A DNA stretch of 51,770 nucleotides, taken from positions 1 through 51,770 of the forward strand of contig JAILGE010000012.1 in the NCBI GenBank assembly GCA_024697065.1, in the 5' to 3' direction. Shown here one piece after another: positions 9,035 to 18,371 of the stretch. Each line of letters begins with the position of its first letter. The first letter of the stretch is position 1. The notes below the pieces were generated by a model. The model did not search any database. It had not been told where the DNA came from and saw only the letters and a list, made by a program, of their open reading frames with translations. The position numbers and the translations under genes are program-made. This DNA is from Lachnospiraceae bacterium. Its GTDB lineage: Bacteria > Bacillota > Clostridia > Lachnospirales > Lachnospiraceae.

Positions 9035-10749
9035 CAGCCCACCTCCTCGGAATACTGCGAATCATAGATCTCTTTATATACATCGCAGGTTTTAAGCAGT
9101 TCATCATGCTTTCCCATACCCACAACATGACCGTCATCAAGAACGATTATCTTATCGGCATGCATGATTGAGGCTGTTCTTTGAGACACGACCAATACCG
9201 TCGGTTTGTATTCAAGAGCCTTTATGGCTTTTCTTAAGTTAAGATCCGTCAGATAATCAAGAGCCGACGAACTGTCATCAAGGATGAGTATCTCTGGCTT
9301 TCCAAGAAGTGTTCTTGCTATGGACAGTCTCTGTCTCTGACCGCCGGAATAATTCTTTCCTCCGGGCTCGACATCGCCGTCTATTCCACCCTTTTGATCT
9401 ACAACTTCTTTGGCCTGTGCATCACTTACTGCCTTTAAATATTCATCATCTGAAGCTTTTTCGTTTGCCCATCTCATATTGGAACGTATGCTTCCCTTGA
9501 AAAGGATGGCCTTCTGCATGACTATCCCGACTTTTTTCCTTATACCCTCAAATGTATATTCCTTGACATCAATGCCATCAACATACACAGTTCCGTTTGT
9601 TGCATCATAAAACCTTGGGATCAAATGAACAAGCGATGATTTACCGCTTCCCGTACCTCCAATGATCCCGACGGTCTCACCTTTATTTACACAAAAGCTT
9701 ATATCGCTCAGTGTTTCCTCAGAGCTTTCCGGATATGTCAGTGAAACATGCTCAAACCTTATGGCTTCATCGCAGTCTTTTGATGTTTTATCGCCTTCAG
9801 TCTGAGAGACTTCTATATCAAACACCGAAGAAACTCTGTTACCGCAGGCTAATGTTTTATTGAGTAAAACTATCAGATTTGCAAGTTTTATAAGTTCAAC
9901 AAGGATCTGGGACATGTAATTATACAGGGCAACAACGGTTCCCTGCGACATGGTCCCCTGCGCTACTTTTAATGCATCGGTATGTATCAGCAGTATAATG
10001 GCGCAGTTTATCATTACATATGTGAGAGGGTTCATGAGAGCAGATATGTTTCCGGCTCTGTTGAGTGCTTTTGTCAAAGCCGCATTTTCCGACTCAAATT
10101 CATTACTCTCCTCTTTTTCTTTACAGAATGCTCTTATGACTCTTACACCTTTAAGATTCTCTCTTGTTGATATGAGCACATTTTCAAGTTTTGACTGAAC
10201 ATTCTTCACCTGCCTTACGTTTATTGCCATAAGGCCGAAAACAACAAAACTTAATGCGATGATCACGACCAAAAAGATAAGCGCGCTGTCAAAATCTATG
10301 GTAAATGCCATGATCATGGCTCCGAATACCACAAACGGACTTCGCAAAAAAAGTCTTAAGAACATGTTTACACCGTTTTGAAGCTGATTGACATCGCTTG
10401 TCATGCGTGTGATCATGGCTCCCGTACCAAGCTTATCGATCTCCGGAAAACCAAGACTTAAAAGCTTTTCAAACAGAGCATGTCGAAGACCTGTCGCAAA
10501 CCCCACCGCTGCCTTCGCAGAGAAAAACTGAGCCGTAACGGAGGCTATAAGCCCTATAAATCCCAAAGCTATCAGTAACGCAAAGGCTTTTAAGATGACT
10601 CCTTTCTGCCCTGCCACTATGCCTTTATCTATAAGATATGCTATAACCAGCGGTACAAACAGTTCAAAAGATGCTTCCAGCATCTTAAAAAGCGGTGCCA
10701 GCACACATTCTTTTTTATAATCCTTTAAAAACACCAATAATCTTTTCAT
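9034..10749 (-). CDS. ABC exporter half-transporter, subunit with degenerate catalytic site
   Basis: This 571-residue type I exporter half has a membrane domain (about 1-300) and a nucleotide-binding domain with Walker A GGTGSGKSS, a canonical YSGGQRQR signature, and Walker B ending LILDDSSSALD. The catalytic Glu is Asp. Together with the LSAGQ signature of the partner this makes one of the two composite ATP sites non-consensus, as expected for a heterodimer. It is the first gene of the pair. The start ATG at 10749 is followed by a typical hydrophobic exporter N-terminus. I saw no convincing promoter beyond a TATACT about 30 bases upstream. Confidence 0.9.
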   Translation of the reverse strand: MKRLLVFLKDYKKECVLAPLFKMLEASFELFVPLVIAYLIDKGIVAGQKGVILKAFALLIALGFIGLIASVTAQFFSAKAAVGFATGLRHALFEKLLSLGFPEIDKLGTGAMITRMTSDVNQLQNGVNMFLRLFLRSPFVVFGAMIMAFTIDFDSALIFLVVIIALSFVVFGLMAINVRQVKNVQSKLENVLISTRENLKGVRVIRAFCKEKEESNEFESENAALTKALNRAGNISALMNPLTYVMINCAIILLIHTDALKVAQGTMSQGTVVALYNYMSQILVELIKLANLIVLLNKTLACGNRVSSVFDIEVSQTEGDKTSKDCDEAIRFEHVSLTYPESSEETLSDISFCVNKGETVGIIGGTGSGKSSLVHLIPRFYDATNGTVYVDGIDVKEYTFEGIRKKVGIVMQKAILFKGSIRSNMRWANEKASDDEYLKAVSDAQAKEVVDQKGGIDGDVEPGGKNYSGGQRQRLSIARTLLGKPEILILDDSSSALDYLTDLNLRKAIKALEYKPTVLVVSQRTASIMHADKIIVLDDGHVVGMGKHDELLKTCDVYKEIYDSQYSEEVG

Positions 10750-10816
10750 TTACAGATCCCCGTACTCATTGATTTACCTTAGTATAGGATACACTATCGC
10801 AGAAACCTTTTCCACA

Positions 10817-10849
10817 TAAAAAGACCGGATACCATAAGATATCCGGTCT
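10817..10849 (-). terminator. Terminator of groESL
   Basis: AGACCGGATA pairs with TATCCGGTCT across an 8-base loop and is followed by TTTTTATG on the minus strand, 25 bases after the groEL stop. Confidence 0.85.
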
Positions 10850-10874
10850 GTATTTAATAATTTATATGTTCGGC

Positions 10875-12793
<1,919 letters not shown>

Positions 12794-12851
12794 GATCTTT
12801 GCCTCCTTGGTCATAGATTAACGATCTTATCTGATCTTTTCTTTTTCTCTA

Positions 12852-12878
12852 TCAGCACTCACTTAACCCGAGTGCTAA
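12852..12878 (-). promoter_or_regulatory. CIRCE operator (HrcA binding site)
   Basis: The inverted repeat has arms TTAGCACTC and GAGTGCTGA around a 9-base spacer when read on the minus strand. One arm matches the CIRCE consensus perfectly and the other has one mismatch. It lies between the groES promoter and start codon, the standard position for HrcA repression. Confidence 0.95.
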
Positions 12879-12890
12879 CTTTCAAGAAAT

Positions 12891-12919
12891 AATATAATTT
12901 TTTCCTATTTCATTTTCAA
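12891..12919 (-). promoter_or_regulatory. groESL sigma-A promoter
   Basis: TTGAAA, a 17-base spacer and TATATT stand just upstream of CIRCE. Transcription would start within or just before the operator. Confidence 0.8.
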
Positions 12920-13013
12920 TGGGCAGTTTGTACAAATGCCCTGCGTTTCAGTTGTGAAAATTGTTGATTTTCAAAAAATCCTACTTCAGCGCACACCCGC
13001 ACAACCTTTTTTA

Positions 13014-13042
13014 TTCAAAATCTAAGCCTTTAGTGATACTAT
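13014..13042 (+). promoter_or_regulatory. Candidate promoter very close to the diguanylate cyclase start
   Basis: TTCAAA, 17 bases and TACTAT end 12 bases before the ATG at 13055. A shifted -10 (TATAAG, 13042-13047) would be closer still. Either choice gives a leader of a few bases at most and no room for a Shine-Dalgarno site. Confidence 0.45.
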
Positions 13043-13054
13043 ATAAGCAAAGCC

Positions 13055-14200
13055 ATGAATGACAAACGCAGACCATCCGATAACTTCAAACATTATGTAG
13101 ACGAACTGCAGAAAGGAAACAGTTTCTTTTCTGCTGAGATCATCTTCTCAAAATCGGTGCTTGCCTTCGCTTTCATAGATGCGGTCAAAGCACTTCTTTT
13201 CTTAATGGCCAATTCCGTCTATATGATGTTTGTATATATCATGACCTGTGTACTTCTCATGACATTGGCTCACAACCGTATTAAAAGAGGACACCATTTA
13301 AGCGTTATCATGATGGTCCTCCTGGAAATATCGGTCATGGCAGTGCTCACCACCATCTTTGTCGGATGGGATACAGGCTTCCCCAATCTGCTGTTTGCCT
13401 GCATCACGGCATCCTTTTACTTTCCCCTGGTTGTTAAAACAGAGAAACGCAATATCCTTTCCCTTGCTTTCTGTATACTGATACTTTTGTGTTATTTCGT
13501 TTGTTACCTGCTTACCAGTCTTCTGGTTCCCATCACTCCTTTGAGTGAATTGTGGACCACTTTCTTCTTTGTATTCAATACGCTCCTTAGCATGGCTCTT
13601 ATGGTAGCGTTCTCTTTCCTTTTTGTGTGGGAACTTATGAGCAAACAGCGCATTCTCCAGCAGCAGAATGACCAGCTTGATGAACTGGCTCACAAAGACC
13701 CCCTCACTCATCTCCTGAACAGACGCAGCATGAACGAGCTTATCGGGAATCATATGGACAACCTTAAGAAGACAGGTCGACGCTTCACTATCGTCCTCGG
13801 CGACATAGATAATTTCAAAAGCGTCAATGACACCTACGGTCACGAAGCCGGCGATATGGTGCTGGTGGCGGTAAGTGATATCATAAGCAGAAATGTAGGT
13901 CCCAACGATCTCGTCAGCAGATGGGGCGGTGAGGAGATCCTCCTCCTGCTCAGCGAGCCCCTGGAAGCAGCCACCCTTACCACCGACAGGATCCGAAAGC
14001 GTATAGATGAAAATATAGTCTCCCACGAAGGTCAGGATATCCATGTCAGCATGACCTTCGGTGCAGCTGAATCCATCCCGGGATTCCGTATCGAGCATCT
14101 CATCCAGCAGGCTGACGACAGACTCTATTTCGGCAAAAAGCACGGAAAGAATCAGGTAGTCACCGAACTTCCCGAAGGCTTTATCACCAAAAAGAAATAA
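13055..14200 (+). CDS. Membrane-bound diguanylate cyclase (GGDEF domain)
   Basis: This 381-residue protein has about six hydrophobic segments between residues 30 and 195, a short coiled linker (LQQQNDQLDELAHKD) and a C-terminal GGDEF domain. The metal-binding Asp region GDIDNFKSVNDTYGHEAGD (about 249-267) is present. The active-site loop is GGEE at 291-294, so it should make cyclic di-GMP from two GTP. The allosteric inhibition site RxxD, expected just before the loop, reads GPND (282-285), so product inhibition is probably lost. The membrane part is not a sensor domain I recognise. No ribosome-binding site precedes the ATG and an in-frame stop lies just upstream. It stands alone on the plus strand, divergent from groESL. 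Confidence 0.9.
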   Translation: MNDKRRPSDNFKHYVDELQKGNSFFSAEIIFSKSVLAFAFIDAVKALLFLMANSVYMMFVYIMTCVLLMTLAHNRIKRGHHLSVIMMVLLEISVMAVLTTIFVGWDTGFPNLLFACITASFYFPLVVKTEKRNILSLAFCILILLCYFVCYLLTSLLVPITPLSELWTTFFFVFNTLLSMALMVAFSFLFVWELMSKQRILQQQNDQLDELAHKDPLTHLLNRRSMNELIGNHMDNLKKTGRRFTIVLGDIDNFKSVNDTYGHEAGDMVLVAVSDIISRNVGPNDLVSRWGGEEILLLLSEPLEAATLTTDRIRKRIDENIVSHEGQDIHVSMTFGAAESIPGFRIEHLIQQADDRLYFGKKHGKNQVVTELPEGFITKKK

Positions 14201-14260
14201 TCCCTGTTACAGTTGAAAAAAATAAGGTTTTGTGCGAAACTATCAAAGTTCGTGCAATAC

Positions 14261-14335
14261 ATGAATTTGCTCCGCACACGCATCAATTTCCCAATTCAGA
14301 GAAATTGCATCCGCAATTTCTCTTCATGGAGGTAA
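14261..14335 (+). CDS. Candidate leader peptide of the ABC-F gene
   Basis: A 24-codon frame (start MNLLRTRINF, end FSSWR) begins with ATG and stops with a TAA that lies directly after the GGAGG of the ABC-F gene. It runs through two alternative hairpins. No clear Shine-Dalgarno site precedes it, so translation is uncertain. The arrangement resembles leader peptides that control antibiotic-responsive ABC-F genes, but that is an analogy only. Confidence 0.35.
   Translation: MNLLRTRINFPIQRNCIRNFSSWR
14284..14332 (+). promoter_or_regulatory. Mutually exclusive hairpins before the ABC-F start
   Basis: Three segments can pair in two ways. CAATTTC (14284-14290) can pair with GAAATTG (14301-14307). 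GAGAAATTGC (14299-14308) can instead pair with GCAATTTCTC (14313-14322) around a 4-base loop. The second hairpin ends five bases before the GGAGG at 14328-14332. No T-run follows, so any control would be at translation or RNA stability. Confidence 0.5.
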
Positions 14336-14338
14336 AAA

Positions 14339-15979
14339 ATGATAGAAGCAAATAACGTCACTTACCGCGTAGGAAAGAAGGCTCTTTTCGAAGAGGTAAA
14401 TATCAAATTCACGGAAGGCAACTGCTATGGCCTCATCGGTGCAAACGGCGCCGGCAAATCCACATTTCTCAAGATCCTTTCAGGTGAGCTTGAGACCACT
14501 GGCGGCGAGATAATCTTAACTCCCGGCCAGCGTATCTCCGTCCTGGAACAGGATCACTTTAAATATGACGAAAATACCGTTACGGATACGGTTATCGCAG
14601 GTAATGCCCGTCTCTATGAAGTCATGAAGGAAAAGGATGCTATCTATGCAAAGCCCGACTTCTCCGATGAAGACGGTATCCGCGCGTCAGAGCTTGAAGG
14701 CGAGTTCGCAGAGATGAACGGCTGGGAAGCGGAATCCGATGCCGCCACTCTCTTAAACGGTCTCGGCATCGCAACCGAGCTTCATACATCACTTATGAAG
14801 GACTTAAACGGCAGCGAGAAGGTCAAGGTCCTCCTTGCCCGTGCACTTTTCGGTAATCCCGATATCCTGCTTCTCGACGAGCCTACAAACCACCTGGATA
14901 TCGATGCCATCGAGTGGCTCGAGGAATTCCTTATCAATTTCGAGAATACGGTTATCGTGGTCAGCCACGACAGATACTTCCTTAATAAAGTCTGCACACA
15001 GACAGCCGATATCGACTACGGCAAGATCCAGCTTTATGCAGGTAACTATGACTTCTGGTATGAATCCAGCCAGCTCCTCATCAGGCAGATGAAGGAAGCC
15101 AATAAGAAGAAGGAAGAAAAGATCAAGGAATTACAGGAATTCATCTCCAGATTCTCTGCCAACGCTTCCAAGTCCAAGCAGGCTACATCCAGAAAGCGTG
15201 CACTTGAAAAGATCCAGCTTGATACCATCAAGCCTTCAAGCCGTAAATATCCTTACATCGACTTCAGACCCGACAGAGAGATCGGTAATGAAGTTCTCAT
15301 GGTGGAAGATATCTGCCTTAAGGACGAAGACGGAAATATGCTTCTTGATCACATCTCATTTACCATGGGACATGAAGACAAGATTGCTTTCGTCGGTGCC
15401 AACGAGCAGGCCAAGACAGCCCTCTTCAAGATACTCATGGGCGAGATCAAACCGGATTCAGGTTCGTACAAGTGGGGCGTGACCACATCCCAGGCTTACT
15501 TCCCCAAGGACAACACAAAGGAATTCGACAATGACTATACCATCACGGAATGGCTTATGGGCTATTCACCCGTAAAGGATGTTACATACGTCAGAGGATT
15601 CCTCGGACGTATGCTCTTCCCCGGTGAAGACGGCGTTAAAAAGGTTAAGGTATTATCCGGTGGTGAGAAGGTGCGCTGCCTTCTTTCCAAGATGATGATA
15701 AGCGGAGCAAACTGCCTTGTATTTGATGAGCCTACCAACCATCTCGACATGGAATCCATCAGCTCACTGAATGAGGGTGTTATCAAGTTCCCCGGCGTCG
15801 TACTCTTTGCCTGCAGAGACCACCAGTTCACACAGACCTCCGCAAACCGCATAATCGAGATACTTCCCGACGGAACAATGATCGACAAGATCACGACCTA
15901 CGACGAATACCTCGCTAATGATGAAATGGCAAGAAAGCGTACCGTATATCAGGCTCAGATAGAGGAAGACGATAACTGA
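14339..15979 (+). CDS. ABC-F family ATPase (ribosome-associated type)
   Basis: This 546-residue soluble protein has two ABC ATPase domains and no membrane segments. The first has Walker A GANGAGKST (about 35-43), an LNGSE signature and LLLDEPTNHLD. The second has a degenerate P-loop (GANEQAKTA), an LSGGEKVRCL signature and LVFDEPTNHLD. A charged linker (about 240-300, EANKKKEEKIKELQEF) joins them. The LDEPTNHLD motifs place it in ABC-F, whose members act on ribosomes as translation factors or antibiotic protection proteins. The second Walker A lacks the usual GxxGxGKS pattern, as in some YkpA-like members. The length is typical of housekeeping ABC-F. GGAGG precedes the ATG by six bases. It is followed after one base by a HAD phosphatase gene. 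Confidence 0.9.
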   Translation: MIEANNVTYRVGKKALFEEVNIKFTEGNCYGLIGANGAGKSTFLKILSGELETTGGEIILTPGQRISVLEQDHFKYDENTVTDTVIAGNARLYEVMKEKDAIYAKPDFSDEDGIRASELEGEFAEMNGWEAESDAATLLNGLGIATELHTSLMKDLNGSEKVKVLLARALFGNPDILLLDEPTNHLDIDAIEWLEEFLINFENTVIVVSHDRYFLNKVCTQTADIDYGKIQLYAGNYDFWYESSQLLIRQMKEANKKKEEKIKELQEFISRFSANASKSKQATSRKRALEKIQLDTIKPSSRKYPYIDFRPDREIGNEVLMVEDICLKDEDGNMLLDHISFTMGHEDKIAFVGANEQAKTALFKILMGEIKPDSGSYKWGVTTSQAYFPKDNTKEFDNDYTITEWLMGYSPVKDVTYVRGFLGRMLFPGEDGVKKVKVLSGGEKVRCLLSKMMISGANCLVFDEPTNHLDMESISSLNEGVIKFPGVVLFACRDHQFTQTSANRIIEILPDGTMIDKITTYDEYLANDEMARKRTVYQAQIEEDDN

Positions 15980-15980
15980 C

Positions 15981-16790
15981 ATGGGAAAAAAGATTTTTTT
16001 CTTTGATCTGGATGAAACGCTTCTCACCACAGACAAGAAGCTCTCACCGGGAACCTATGAAGCATTGAAAGTCTGGAACAGTAAAGGCAATATCATCGCC
16101 ATCAATTCCGGGCGCCCCATGGCAAGTGTCGTGGCAACCATAAAGGAACACGGGCTCGATGCTTTCAACACCTATGCCATAGGTTTCGATGGAGCTCAGA
16201 TCAAAGATCTTCACACGGGACAGGATATCATTAGAAAGACCGTATCTTTTAACGACTGCATCATTGCCTCAAAGATATTAAAGGAGGCTCATACACATAT
16301 CCACGCATATTCCGATGACAGCATCTTATCCTGTGCCGATGATGAAGAGATACGCTTCTATACCAGGACTGTGAAGCTTCCCATAAAAGTCCTGCCGGAC
16401 TTCCCCACAGGGATCGAAACTCCTCCCTGTAAGCTCCTTGGCGTGAGAATAACGGAGACCGAAACTCTCCCTGCTCTCGGTGATAAAGTATATGAAGCCT
16501 GCGACGGCCGTGTCACATGCCTCATGTCAAATCCCCATCTGCTTGAGATATTCCCCTCTTCTGCAGGAAAAGGCACCGCTTTAAAAGAGCTGGCGTCTTC
16601 CCTGGATGTGGATATAAAAGATACCTTTGCAGCCGGAGATGCCCCCAATGATATCTCCATGATTGAAGAAGCAGGATGCGGCATCGCAATGATAAACGGT
16701 GATCCTGAAGTTAAAGCCGTTGCCGATGTGATAACAAAAAATGATAACAACCACGACGGGTTAGCGGATATCATTATTGCAAATGCATGA
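15981..16790 (+). CDS. HAD-superfamily phosphatase, Cof type
   Basis: This 269-residue protein has motif I FFDLDETLLT (nucleophile Asp near residue 8), SGRP (motif II region) and the C-terminal GDAPNDISMIEEAG metal-binding motif. Together with the large C2 cap between them these define the Cof/YbiV-like HAD phosphatases. These dephosphorylate sugar phosphates, flavin or pyridoxal phosphate; the substrate is not predictable here. The start lies one base after the ABC-F stop, with AGAGGAAG inside that gene as a ribosome site, so the two genes form an operon. Confidence 0.9.
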   Translation: MGKKIFFFDLDETLLTTDKKLSPGTYEALKVWNSKGNIIAINSGRPMASVVATIKEHGLDAFNTYAIGFDGAQIKDLHTGQDIIRKTVSFNDCIIASKILKEAHTHIHAYSDDSILSCADDEEIRFYTRTVKLPIKVLPDFPTGIETPPCKLLGVRITETETLPALGDKVYEACDGRVTCLMSNPHLLEIFPSSAGKGTALKELASSLDVDIKDTFAAGDAPNDISMIEEAGCGIAMINGDPEVKAVADVITKNDNNHDGLADIIIANA

Positions 16791-16806
16791 CATAAATTGT
16801 TATAAT
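16777..16806 (+). promoter_or_regulatory. Candidate promoter of the zinc-ribbon protein
   Basis: TTGCAA, an 18-base spacer and a perfect TATAAT overlap the end of the HAD gene, about 70 bases upstream of the next start. Confidence 0.6.
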
Positions 16807-16873
16807 AACGTTTGGTTCTGCACCTTACGCAGATCATCAAGATAAAAAAAGATTTTGAGGAGGAACCCAAAAT

Positions 16874-17860
16874 ATGAAGAAATGCCCGAAATGTAGCGCA
16901 GAACTTGCTGATGACGCTTTATTCTGCAATGAATGCGGCACAAAGCTTGAAGAAGCTCCCGTAGCCGAAGAGAAGAAAGAGGATGCAGCAGGTACATCTG
17001 ATAGCTCATCTGCTCAGAATACATCCGGATCTTTTAATGCAACACCCGTTCAGAACACAACAGGATCCTTCAATGCAACACCCAATCAGGACACAACCGG
17101 ATCTTTTAATGCAGCGCCTGCTCAGAACGCCAATACTTCTGCAGCTCCCGCTAAAAAGAATATCGTTCCCGTCATCATCGGGTGTGCAGCCGGAGCTTTA
17201 GTTCTCCTGATCCTTGTGATCTGCATTTTTGCTAACATAAGCGGCGCATACAAGAAGCCCATCAAGACTCTGGTAGGACTTATGAATTCCAAAAATACAG
17301 ACATGATGAAGTTCTACGATGTTATCGAGAATCCCGTTGAAGTTAAATATCAGCAGGAATACAATGCACTTCTTAAGGGTTCCGATTACGATGATGAATT
17401 TGAAAAGGGATCGGATTTCCTTGAAGATCTCTATGATGATTTCGAAGATGATTATGGTAAGAACTGGAAGATATCCTACAAGATCAAAAAGGCTAAGAAG
17501 CTTAAGAAGAGTGAGCTTGATGATTATGAGGAAGACATCAACGACAGCGCAAAATCCGAAGAAAGTTCACTTGAGTGGTACGGTGTTGATGATTATGAAG
17601 ATTCCGACTACTATGATGATTATGTAGAATTCCTCGAGGATACTTACGATGCCGACCTTGGCAAGAATCCCGAGAAGAAGCTCTGCGAGATCTGCAAGGA
17701 TCATATCGATGGTCTTGAAAAAGCAAAGGTTCAGGACGGTTACGAAGTTGATCTTAAGCTTACCATTAAGGGCAAGGATGACGATGATACCGATAGCCAC
17801 ACCATGACAGTTCTTAAGGTAAACGGCAAGTGGTTTATCTACTCAGGCGGACTCTTCTGA
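16874..17860 (+). CDS. Zinc-ribbon membrane protein of unknown function
   Basis: This 328-residue protein starts with a rubredoxin-like zinc ribbon (CPKC and CNEC, residues 4-24). A Ser/Thr/Asn-rich linker with three GSFNATP/GSFNAAP units follows, then one membrane helix (about 95-118) and an acidic external domain rich in Asp, Tyr and Lys. The final 40 residues (VKVNGKWFIYSG-like) resemble the small mixed-fold domains of DUF4878/NTF2-like lipoproteins. This is weak resemblance and no function follows. GAGGAGG precedes the ATG. A strong terminator follows, so it is probably monocistronic. Cytoplasmic zinc ribbon plus external domain is common in Lachnospiraceae. Confidence 0.75.
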   Translation: MKKCPKCSAELADDALFCNECGTKLEEAPVAEEKKEDAAGTSDSSSAQNTSGSFNATPVQNTTGSFNATPNQDTTGSFNAAPAQNANTSAAPAKKNIVPVIIGCAAGALVLLILVICIFANISGAYKKPIKTLVGLMNSKNTDMMKFYDVIENPVEVKYQQEYNALLKGSDYDDEFEKGSDFLEDLYDDFEDDYGKNWKISYKIKKAKKLKKSELDDYEEDINDSAKSEESSLEWYGVDDYEDSDYYDDYVEFLEDTYDADLGKNPEKKLCEICKDHIDGLEKAKVQDGYEVDLKLTIKGKDDDDTDSHTMTVLKVNGKWFIYSGGLF

Positions 17861-17894
17861 TCAACTATCCTATAATAAGCAGTAAATGATTTAA

Positions 17895-17929
17895 AAACCC
17901 CGTGTCACAGGACACGGGGTTTTATTTTA
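17895..17929 (+). terminator. Terminator after the zinc-ribbon protein gene
   Basis: AAACCCCGTGTC pairs with GACACGGGGTTT around a 4-base loop, followed by TATTTT. The A-run on the other side may let it serve the convergent minus-strand gene too. Confidence 0.9.
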
Positions 17930-17996
17930 GTATAAATATGTCTTAACATTGATCATCCCGGTATACATGACAACATTCCGTCGTATACGTCCCGGC

Positions 17997-18257
17997 TCAG
18001 ATCCCCACTACAAGATATCTTCCGTCGCCGACCACGAAAACTTCATCCGCGGCTTCTACTTCTTCTTTGCTCATCTCAGTGATGTCCATTCCGGAGTCAT
18101 CCAGATAATCCATCACCTCTTCGATGCTGTCTGCAACAACGGCAAAATTCTCCTCAAGAAAAGCCTGAGCCTCCTCCGTTGTCTCTGCCACAGGTTCGGG
18201 ATAAAGTTTTCCCTGTTCCTTTAAAAATACGTCTGTAACTGCTTTGTCAAATTCCAT
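17997..18257 (-). CDS. Small acidic protein of unknown function
   Basis: This 86-residue, strongly acidic soluble protein (start MEFDKAVTDVFLKEQ) has a patterned helical middle (EEAQAFLEENFAVVADSIEEVMDYLD) and a C-terminal strand ending DGRYLVVGI. AAAGGGA precedes the ATG. I recall similar short proteins in Lachnospiraceae genomes carrying the label glyoxalase, but there are no metal-binding histidines here and that label looks unsupported. It lies alone between a convergent terminator and ppk1. Confidence 0.65.
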   Translation of the reverse strand: MEFDKAVTDVFLKEQGKLYPEPVAETTEEAQAFLEENFAVVADSIEEVMDYLDDSGMDITEMSKEEVEAADEVFVVGDGRYLVVGI

Positions 18258-18371
18258 GATCTCTTTCCCTTTCTAATTCCTGATTATAATTCTCGATATT
18301 CCGGTATGTTAATCTCAATTAATAATATTTACTGTCCGGGATTTTTCAACTTTGTCGCTCCGGTTTTTTTA

